From: Prolixibacteraceae bacterium
GTDB lineage: Bacteria; Bacteroidota; Bacteroidia; Bacteroidales; Prolixibacteraceae
Assembly: GCA_023228025.1 (NCBI GenBank)
Contig: JALOCD010000053.1
Coordinates: 1 to 30,064, forward strand
DNA length: 30,064 bases
Direction: 5' to 3'
Shown: positions 15,971-22,178 of the stretch, in pieces
How positions within the stretch are numbered: position 1 is the stretch's first letter
Layout: each line of letters begins with the position of its first letter
Program-made: the position numbers and the translations under genes
Notes under the pieces: model-generated
The model's input: only the letters and a program-made list of their open reading frames with translations
Databases searched by the model: none
What the model was told of the DNA's origin: nothing

Positions 15971-17635
15971 TTCCCCATGCCGGACAACCCCCAGCGCCTT
16001 TACTTCAAAAGTATTGGAATACTCAACTACCGTGAAACTGTCGTTGGTGTATCCCCCAAAATCGGATATTTTGGTGAAATGGTAGGAGGTGTGGAGCAGG
16101 TCTGAATCCCCGCCGGTGGGTGAATTTCGCGAAAATCGCTCTTTTTTCTGAAGGGACTTCAGGAAAAAAGTGGTCATATCGTAACCCTGAAAGGCAAACA
16201 GGGATGGTTCGGTGCCAAACTCGGTTTTGAAACTTTCCACGAAGTTGGAGACAGCGGGAAGATTGTAATTCACAAAGTAGGTAGAGAGATAACGTAGGTT
16301 GACATTGTGCAGGTTCTCGATTTCGATACTCTGCATTCGGGTAAACTCTTGTACACCAATTAATACAAGCGGATATTTCTTGGACAAGAGGGCAAGCCGG
16401 TTCATGGCAATACTTACATTGACCTCATTAATATCCGCCATGACCAGAATGTTGGGTTGGTCGGGTTTTAGTATGGATTCCAACTCGCCGGTGCCCTTTG
16501 ACCAAATATTGTAACTTGAAGTTAGTCCTTTTGAAGCCTCCGGGCCCCCTCTTCTTTTGTTGAGATATTCCCTGATCTGACGGGTCTCAGAGCCACCATA
16601 ATCGCTCTCCAAAAAGATAGCCTTCTCCCTGGGATACTCCTTTAGAATATAGTCTGCGGTGGCCTCCATCCTCATTTTTTTTGCAGGGTTGACCTGAAAA
16701 TACCAGGGATTCATTTTGGCGTATTTGTCATCTGTAGATAGCGGCGAGACCATCGGGATCCTGTTCTTGGCGCAAAGTTCAGAAACGACTTTCTGACTCT
16801 CAGGATAGACCGGTCCAATCAAAAGATCGAGAGATAGAAATTCAGGCCTTTTAGCCAATATTCCAACATTGGATGAGCTCTTTTCAGTGTCGTAAACGTA
16901 CAATTTTACTTTGATGCCACTCTTTCCCAATTGATCGACTGCCATCAATGCCCCCTGGTAGAATGAGAGAAAACTGAGTGATTTGGCGGTTGGTTTTAAA
17001 CTATCGGCGACAGTTGCAGAAATTGGCAGGTAAAGTCCAACGTTGAAACCCTGATCTGCACCTTTTGTTTTAAACGGTGCAGGAGACTCTTTGGCTGGTG
17101 ATTCACTTTTTGGTGCCTCCTTAGAAATGGTTTCAGGCTCTGCCTTTGTCCTGGATTTGAGCGGTATCAGGATAACCTGCCCCGCCTTAAGGCCATCTTT
17201 CAATTCGGGATTGAATTTGAGAAGTTCCTCTTCATCTATCCCATATTTGAGATTTAGCTGGTAATAATTGTCGCCACTAACGATCTGATGCCGGGTAAAT
17301 TTGCTTTCGTCAATTTTGGCCGCAAGCGGTTTCTGGTAGGTGTGATCTGGAATCTTCAAGACCATTCCTTTTTTGATAACCCCTGTAATTGTTTTGTTGG
17401 CAGCAAGAATTTCCTCCTGCGAACAGTCGTAGATTTTGGAAATTGAATATAGTGTCTGTTTCTTTTCGACGGTATGAAGAATGAAACGAAGATCCCCAAT
17501 GATCACCCTTTCCATTTTTTTATTCTCCTGTCCGAACGAAAAGGATATGACTACAAAAAACAAAAGAACGATGAGGAAGCTTCTTTTGCTGACCCTTCCA
17601 CTCCGTTCTTTTGTAATGCGATGGTTGACAGACAT
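15968..17635 (-). CDS. LysM domains fused to periplasmic-binding-protein (PBP1-type) domain
   Basis: A 555-aa exported protein. The N-terminal signal peptide (SFLIVLLFFVVISFSFGQ) is followed by two LysM repeats (about residues 53-96, HTVEKKQTLYSISKIYDCS; and 108-150, HQIVSGDNYYQLNLKYGID). Then come a Lys/Glu/Pro linker and a ~350-residue type I periplasmic binding fold (FNVGLYLPISATVADSLK... LDLLIGPVYPESQKVVSEL... FAFQGYDMTTFFLKSL). LysM binds peptidoglycan. The PBP1-type fold suggests ligand sensing, or a role like LpoA in activating wall synthesis (inference). Start choice: ATG 17635 follows the stop of the upstream gene by 10 bp; an in-frame ATG at 17671 would overlap it by 26 bp. It is the last gene of the nfnAB operon, an odd place for a cell-wall protein. 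Confidence 0.88.
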   Translation of the reverse strand: MSVNHRITKERSGRVSKRSFLIVLLFFVVISFSFGQENKKMERVIIGDLRFILHTVEKKQTLYSISKIYDCSQEEILAANKTITGVIKKGMVLKIPDHTYQKPLAAKIDESKFTRHQIVSGDNYYQLNLKYGIDEEELLKFNPELKDGLKAGQVILIPLKSRTKAEPETISKEAPKSESPAKESPAPFKTKGADQGFNVGLYLPISATVADSLKPTAKSLSFLSFYQGALMAVDQLGKSGIKVKLYVYDTEKSSSNVGILAKRPEFLSLDLLIGPVYPESQKVVSELCAKNRIPMVSPLSTDDKYAKMNPWYFQVNPAKKMRMEATADYILKEYPREKAIFLESDYGGSETRQIREYLNKRRGGPEASKGLTSSYNIWSKGTGELESILKPDQPNILVMADINEVNVSIAMNRLALLSKKYPLVLIGVQEFTRMQSIEIENLHNVNLRYLSTYFVNYNLPAVSNFVESFKTEFGTEPSLFAFQGYDMTTFFLKSLQKKERFSRNSPTGGDSDLLHTSYHFTKISDFGGYTNDSFTVVEYSNTFEVKALGVVRHGE

Positions 17636-17645
17636 CCGTGCCGAT

Positions 17646-18641
17646 TTAATGACCGGTTTTGTATTCGCCAAAATTTTTCATGAATTGAACACGCTCAAAT
17701 TCAGCAGGGTTCACAGAATTTTCCTGGCTTAATTTCCCTCTAAAGTTATCAATTGTTTCATAATTGTGCGCAGTCATCCAGGAAGCCAGCTGAAGGTTGA
17801 TCTCTTCAATAAATCCAAACCCTTTTTCGTACAGGGCGGATGCCACCTGCACCGCATTGCATCCGGCAAGGATCATCTTGACTGCAGTTTCCCAGCTATG
17901 AACACCTGTTGAAGAGGCAATATCGCAATTGACCCTATTGGACATGACAGCGACCCACCGCAAGGGCAACAGGTAGTCAGAGTCGTGACTCAGGACATTG
18001 GCCCCATGAATTGTTTCACGGTCAATGTCGATATCAGGAGAATAGAAGCGATTAAAGAGAACGATGCCTTTTACACCTGAGAAAGAGATATCCCTGATCA
18101 TGCCTCCCAAATTTGAGAAGTAGTGGCTGATCTTAACTGATACAGGGATCGTGACCTTTTGCGAAACCCGGGTAATGATATCGAAATAGGTACTTTCATT
18201 GTCCTGACTGGTCTGGGACAGATCGCTTGCCGAGATGAAGAGGTTAAGCTCAACCGCATCGGCCCCTGCAGCCTCAATTTTCTTGGCGAAGAAACCCCAT
18301 TCCTGGGAGGTTACACAATTGATGCTGGCGATCACCGGAATCGAAAGCTGGGCTTTGGCTTCAGTGATTAGTTGCAGATATTGTTTGAGGTTCTCTTTCC
18401 TGATCTCTAAATCGTAATAATCGAGAAACTCCAGGTTGTTGTCCATAGGGCCAAGTTTCTCAAATTCATGTGCATATTCAAGGTAGATCTCCTCTTCAAA
18501 GACAGATTTCAGAACGACAGCGCCGGCACCTGCTTTCTCAATGGCTTTGAGGTGTTCGATCGAATGGGTCAGGCTGCAACTCCCGGCAATAATCGGACTT
18601 TTGAGGTTAAGGCCGAGGTATTTTGTACTTAAATCAGGCAT
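17646..18641 (-). CDS. Dihydroorotate-dehydrogenase-like FMN (TIM-barrel) protein
   Basis: A 331-aa cytoplasmic protein related to class 1 dihydroorotate dehydrogenase (PyrD) and PreA. It starts MPDLSTKYLGLNLKSPIIAGS, with GAGAVVLKSVFEEEI, PVIASINCVTSQEW, TIPVSVKISHYFSN and ASSTGVHSWETAVKMILAGC, the FMN phosphate-binding end of the barrel. The family's catalytic segment NxSCPN is not found; the matching place reads AVELNLFISASDL, so genuine DHODH activity is doubtful. No Fe-S Cys cluster is present at the C-terminus, unlike PreA. ATG 18641 follows the nfnB stop by one base, implying translational coupling. An upstream in-frame ATG at 18716 would overlap nfnB by 74 bp and is rejected. Likely a redox partner or product-specific oxidoreductase served by NfnAB (inference). 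Confidence 0.88.
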   Translation of the reverse strand: MPDLSTKYLGLNLKSPIIAGSCSLTHSIEHLKAIEKAGAGAVVLKSVFEEEIYLEYAHEFEKLGPMDNNLEFLDYYDLEIRKENLKQYLQLITEAKAQLSIPVIASINCVTSQEWGFFAKKIEAAGADAVELNLFISASDLSQTSQDNESTYFDIITRVSQKVTIPVSVKISHYFSNLGGMIRDISFSGVKGIVLFNRFYSPDIDIDRETIHGANVLSHDSDYLLPLRWVAVMSNRVNCDIASSTGVHSWETAVKMILAGCNAVQVASALYEKGFGFIEEINLQLASWMTAHNYETIDNFRGKLSQENSVNPAEFERVQFMKNFGEYKTGH

Positions 18642-18642
18642 A

Positions 18643-20145
18643 TTAGTTGACTTTAGTAGTGTTAGCAATTTTATTCTGAAGATAGATATGCATGTTTTCT
18701 GCCGCTTTACGGCCATCGCCCATGGCCAGGATTACGGTAGCGCCACCCCTGACGATATCCCCTCCTGCAAACATCTCTTCGATGGATGATTGCATCTTAT
18801 CCTCTTCGACCACGATCGTACCCCATTTGGAAACTTTCAGGTCGGGAAGACAGGATGGAACGAGCGGATTGGGCGAAACACCAACTGCCACGATGACCAA
18901 ATCCACATCCAGTTCGAATTCTGAACCATCGATTGGTACGGGTCTTCTCCTTCCGGAAGCATCAGGTTCACCAAGACCCATTCTGTTGAGGCGCATCCTG
19001 TTGACCATCCCTTTCTCATCGGCAAAATATTCAAGGGGATTGCAAAGGTTCATAAATTCTACCCCCTCTTCTTTGGCGTGCTTCACCTCTTCGATCCTTG
19101 CAGGCATCTCAGCCTCCGAACGGCGATAGATGATCATGGCCCGGTCGGCGCCCAGACGAAGCGCTGTACGCACAGAGTCCATCGCGGTATTTCCTCCTCC
19201 GATGACAGCCACCCTTTTGCCCAGGATGACAGGTGTGTCGCTGGTTTCGGAGTTGGCCCCCATCAGGTTGACCCTGGTGAGGTATTCGTTGGAAGAGAGA
19301 ATGCCGTTGAAGTTTTCACCAGGAATATCCATGAAACGGGGAAGACCTGCGCCGCTTCCCAGGAAGAAAGCCTGGAATCCTTCCTTACGCAAATCATCGA
19401 AAGAGGCCGTTCTGCCAACGATGAAATTGGTTTCAAACTTAACGCCCATTTTTTTCAGGTTGTCGAGTTCGAAATCTACAATTGAATTGGGTAACCTGAA
19501 TTCGGGGATACCATATTTTAATACCCCTCCGATTTCGTGGAGGGCTTCAAAAACTGTCACATCGTAGCCATTTTTTACCATGTCGCCTGCAAAAGAGAGT
19601 GCGGCAGGTCCGGAGCCGACAGTGGCAACTTTAATTCCATTGGGTTTGGCCGTTTTTGGGATGTTGGAGGTGCCGGATGCCCTTTCAAAGTCGGCTGCAT
19701 ATCTTTCCAGATGGCCAATGGAGACGGAGGGAAGGTTCATCTTTTCAAGGTAAAAGCACCTTGATTCGCACTGCTTCTCCTGAGGGCACACCCTTCCGCA
19801 GACAGCAGGCAGGGCATTTGTTTCCTTTAAAGTAGCGGCTGCACCAAGTACATCCCCGTCTTCAATCTGTTTGATGAATTTTGGAATATTGATGTTGACC
19901 GGACAGCCTTCAATGCAGGTGGGTGTTACGCAATCCATGCAGCGTGAAGCTTCTAGCGCTGCCTGTTCGGCGGTGATGCCGAGATTAACCTCCCGGTCCT
20001 GGTATTTTACCCTTATTTCGGGCGCCTGCTCGGGCATATGTACGCGTTGAATAGCCGTTCTCTCCTTGTTCTTGATTTTGGAACGCAAGGCGGCTCTCCA
20101 CTCCTGACTGCGTTCGTTTTTAAGGTATTCGGGGTCTAAAGACAT
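18643..20145 (-). CDS. nfnB: NADPH-dependent glutamate synthase small-chain-like / NfnB (NfnL)
   Basis: A 500-aa GltD-like flavoprotein. Two [4Fe-4S] sites are visible: C69/C72/C77/C81 (CMDCVTPTCIEGCP) and C116/C120/C126/C130 (CGRVCPQEKQCESRC). An FAD-binding fold follows (VGSGPAALSFAGDMVKNGYD), then an NADPH fold (VIGGGNTAMDSVRTALRLGA) and GGDIVRGGATVILAMGDGRKAAE. Next to a PyrK-like subunit this is the large subunit of the electron-bifurcating NADH-dependent ferredoxin:NADP+ oxidoreductase (NfnAB, known from Clostridium and Thermotoga), or the related sulfide dehydrogenase SudA. It is slightly longer than typical NfnB because of an extra ~30 residues at the N-terminus. It lies 9 bp after nfnA. 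In annotation it is often called gltA or gltD, but no large glutamate synthase subunit is present here. Confidence 0.92.
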   Translation of the reverse strand: MSLDPEYLKNERSQEWRAALRSKIKNKERTAIQRVHMPEQAPEIRVKYQDREVNLGITAEQAALEASRCMDCVTPTCIEGCPVNINIPKFIKQIEDGDVLGAAATLKETNALPAVCGRVCPQEKQCESRCFYLEKMNLPSVSIGHLERYAADFERASGTSNIPKTAKPNGIKVATVGSGPAALSFAGDMVKNGYDVTVFEALHEIGGVLKYGIPEFRLPNSIVDFELDNLKKMGVKFETNFIVGRTASFDDLRKEGFQAFFLGSGAGLPRFMDIPGENFNGILSSNEYLTRVNLMGANSETSDTPVILGKRVAVIGGGNTAMDSVRTALRLGADRAMIIYRRSEAEMPARIEEVKHAKEEGVEFMNLCNPLEYFADEKGMVNRMRLNRMGLGEPDASGRRRPVPIDGSEFELDVDLVIVAVGVSPNPLVPSCLPDLKVSKWGTIVVEEDKMQSSIEEMFAGGDIVRGGATVILAMGDGRKAAENMHIYLQNKIANTTKVN

Positions 20146-20154
20146 CTGCTTAAA

Positions 20155-20976
20155 CTATTTTTGAAAATATTTATTGTTGGCGACAACCTCTTCCGACCGG
20201 TAGCCTCCCAGACGCATCAGCATCTCATCAAAATTAATCTCGTGTGCATCGAATTCGGGGCCATCAACGCAGGTAAACCGTGTTTTACCGCCAACAGTCA
20301 CCCTGCATGCCCCACACATTCCTGTTCCGTCGACCATAATTGAATTAAGACTGGCCTGTGTTGGAATGGAATATTTTTTTGTGGTAAGAGCGGCAAATTT
20401 CATCATGATCGCTGGTCCAATCACGATGCATTCATCAATTTTTTCACGCTGGATCACCTCTTCCATTCCTGCCGTAATCAATCCCTGTCTTCCATAAGAG
20501 CCGTCGTCTGTCATGACAATAACTTCATCAGACCAACGCCTGATCTCATCTTCCAGAATAATCAAATCCTTGCTTCGGGCTGCAATAACGGAAACAACCC
20601 TGTTTCCTGCCTTTTTAAAAGCCTCCACTATGGGCAAAAGTGGTGCAACCCCAACTCCTCCCCCACACGCCAGAATGGTACCCTTCAGTTCGATGTCGGT
20701 TGGTTTTCCCAGCGGTCCGACCAGGTCAGTGATGCTGTCGCCAACTTCCAGTGCCGCAAGTTTAGCAGAGCTAACACCTACAATTTGAACGACCAAAGTG
20801 ATCGTCCCCTTCACAGGATCGGCATCGGCAATGGTCAGCGGGAAGCGTTCACCCTTTTCCCCGATCTTGAGAATGACAAAGTTGCCGGCTTTTCTGGAAC
20901 GGGCAATTTTCGGGTTCTCCACGACCAGACGGATGACCTTATCTGAGAAATATTCCTTTTCTACAATTTTGTTCAT
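20155..20976 (-). CDS. nfnA: NfnA (NfnS) / PyrK-like FAD-[2Fe-2S] subunit
   Basis: A 273-aa ferredoxin-reductase-type subunit. The FAD site is around KIGEKGERFPLTIADADP, the NAD site ACGGGVGVAPLLPIVEAFKK, and the C-terminal [2Fe-2S] loop has C221, C224 and C236 in DGTGMCGACRVTVGGKTRF and onward, with a DGPEFDAH signature. NfnA binds NAD(H) and holds the proximal cluster of the bifurcating complex. PyrK of dihydroorotate dehydrogenase B is a close relative, which matters because a PyrD-like gene is in the same operon. First gene of the operon. A promoter-like box lies ~130 bp upstream (21106-21113, minus). Confidence 0.93.
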   Translation of the reverse strand: MNKIVEKEYFSDKVIRLVVENPKIARSRKAGNFVILKIGEKGERFPLTIADADPVKGTITLVVQIVGVSSAKLAALEVGDSITDLVGPLGKPTDIELKGTILACGGGVGVAPLLPIVEAFKKAGNRVVSVIAARSKDLIILEDEIRRWSDEVIVMTDDGSYGRQGLITAGMEEVIQREKIDECIVIGPAIMMKFAALTTKKYSIPTQASLNSIMVDGTGMCGACRVTVGGKTRFTCVDGPEFDAHEINFDEMLMRLGGYRSEEVVANNKYFQK

Positions 20977-21105
20977 TCGATATTTATTTGATTTTCAGCT
21001 CTGTATGTACAGAATTGAATGTTCATGTTGCTCTTGTCAATCCTTTGGGCTCCGATGGTGCGGAACGCTTGATTTGTTCGTTGTTTTGATTTGAAAAAAA
21101 TCGCT

Positions 21106-21113
21106 CAAAAATA
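21106..21113 (-). promoter_or_regulatory. Candidate -7 box for the nfnA operon
   Basis: On the minus strand it reads TATTTTTG (TAnnTTTG). A TTG lies 21 bp further upstream (21135-21137). This would give a leader of about 125 nt before nfnA. Confidence 0.45.
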
Positions 21114-21214
21114 GTGATTTCGATTGATTGATTTCAATTTGAAAGTGTAATTGAGGAAAATTCATGTAGTTTAAAATATTATTAAATAAGCAACAGTACC
21201 AACCGTCAATCTGT

Positions 21215-21222
21215 TATCTTTG
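21215..21222 (+). promoter_or_regulatory. Candidate -7 box for the SUI1-like gene
   Basis: TATCTTTG fits TAnnTTTG. No good TTTG at -33. The leader would be about 210 nt and include the hairpin at 21358-21396. Confidence 0.4.
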
Positions 21223-21357
21223 TAGTTTGCATTATTCCCAAATATTTCAATGGCTATCAGTCAGGTGAAATTTGGATAACTTTTTTGATTTGCGACCATT
21301 AAGTGAGCGAGAGTTCAATGAAATACCCATTTGGCAATAATTACTAAAAGCGAAAAT

Positions 21358-21396
21358 GATCCACCAGCCGGCGGATGGGCATTAGCTGGGCTGATC
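21358..21396 (+). other. Hairpin in the leader of the SUI1-like gene
   Basis: GATC-CA-CCAGC pairs with GCTGG-GCT-GATC around a 16-nt G-rich loop. It lies 40 bp before the start codon and is not followed by a T tract, so it is not a terminator. Function unknown. Confidence 0.3.
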
Positions 21397-21436
21397 TTCG
21401 AATCCATCTGACAAATAGAAAACAAATTATATACAG

Positions 21437-21793
21437 ATGAAGCCACAAAATCAACAACGGAAAAACCGGGAGGGGGTTGTTTACTCGACCTCAGATAATT
21501 TTAACTATCAATTTGCCTCAGGTGAGGCTAACACGGCGACGCTGCTTCCGTCCAAACAAAATTTAAAGGTGATGCTCGACAAGAAACAAAGGGCAGGTAA
21601 AGTTGTAACGCTCATTACCGGGTTTGTTGGAACAGAAGAGGACCTGGCTGATTTAGGGAAAAAATTGAAATCCAAATTTGGCGTCGGGGGGTCGGTCAAG
21701 GATGGAGAAATCCTGATTCAGGGCGACTTCCGCGACCGCGCCATCATCCTGTTGACTGCGGATGGTTATAAAGTGAAGAGAGTTGGGGGATGA
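21437..21793 (+). CDS. SUI1 / eIF1-like translation factor (YciH family)
   Basis: A 118-aa protein with a SUI1 domain from about residue 40 to the end: VMLDKKQRAGKVVTLITGF, LGKKLKSKFGVGGSVKDGEI and QGDFRDRAIILLTADGYKVK. The glycine-rich GVGGS loop and the closing DxR...L...G segment are diagnostic. Bacterial members (E. coli YciH) have been linked to fidelity of initiation and translation inhibition under stress; the role in Bacteroidota is untested as far as I know. The N-terminal 35 residues (VYSTSDNFNYQF) match the usual bacterial lead-in. A 9-bp tandem repeat begins two bases after its stop. Confidence 0.95.
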   Translation: MKPQNQQRKNREGVVYSTSDNFNYQFASGEANTATLLPSKQNLKVMLDKKQRAGKVVTLITGFVGTEEDLADLGKKLKSKFGVGGSVKDGEILIQGDFRDRAIILLTADGYKVKRVGG

Positions 21794-21794
21794 G

Positions 21795-21875
21795 GATGAC
21801 GGAGATGACTAGGATGACTGGGATGACTGGGATGACTGGGATGACTAGGATGACTGGGACGACGGAGATGACGCA
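21795..21875 (+). repeat. Minisatellite, 9-bp unit x 9
   Basis: Nine units of GATGACTGG-type sequence: the central ones are exact or differ only in TAG versus TGG, and the edges are degenerate (GATGACGGA, GACGACGGA, GATGACGCA). It starts just after the SUI1-like stop codon. Reading it on the minus strand gives Ser-His-Pro repeats, but no supported gene uses that frame. Confidence 0.9.
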
Positions 21876-21954
21876 GAGAATGTGGAAATGTGGAAATTGG
21901 CATTAGCACAATCCTAAATTTCCAGACCACTATACTGATTCTTTGCAAATCCAG

Positions 21955-22008
21955 CCACGTAGTGGCGAAATCTTGGTAGCCAGGGGTGGAGTGAAACGGA
22001 ACCCCTGG
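21955..22008. repeat. Two adjacent palindromes (dispersed repeat-like)
   Basis: CCACGTAGTGG (21955-21965) and CCAGGGGT (21980-21987) pairing with ACCCCTGG (22001-22008). The sequence has the look of a multi-copy intergenic element of this phylum; only one copy is seen here. It lies in the 385-bp gap before the SNF2 gene, which otherwise shows only the minisatellite. Confidence 0.55.
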
Positions 22009-22178
22009 AAATGAATATAACACGCATGCCGTCCGCGAATAAATGTCAAAAAATAAGATAGTGTTGGGATCGGACGGAATGACCGGATAATTGGGAAATG
22101 TGAAAATTAAGCACAATTGATATAAATCAGGAATTTTAAATTGGTCTGAAAAGTACAAAATACTAAGAAATACAATAA

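Larger units (their letters stand above)
20977..21436. other. Intergenic region between nfnA and the SUI1-like gene
   Basis: 460 bp without a convincing gene. It holds the two divergent promoter candidates listed separately (21106-21113 minus, 21215-21222 plus) and a leader hairpin (21358-21396) ahead of the SUI1-like gene. Short ORFs here have no recognisable start context. Confidence 0.6.

Noticed and set aside
18643..20145. Interpretation as a true glutamate synthase subunit
   Set aside because: No large glutamate synthase gene is adjacent, and the neighbouring PyrK-like subunit points to NfnAB.
21400..21420. A T-loop-like TTCGAATCC in the SUI1 leader suggesting a tRNA remnant or attachment site
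   Set aside because: No acceptor or anticodon arm can be paired with it, and no integrase is present.
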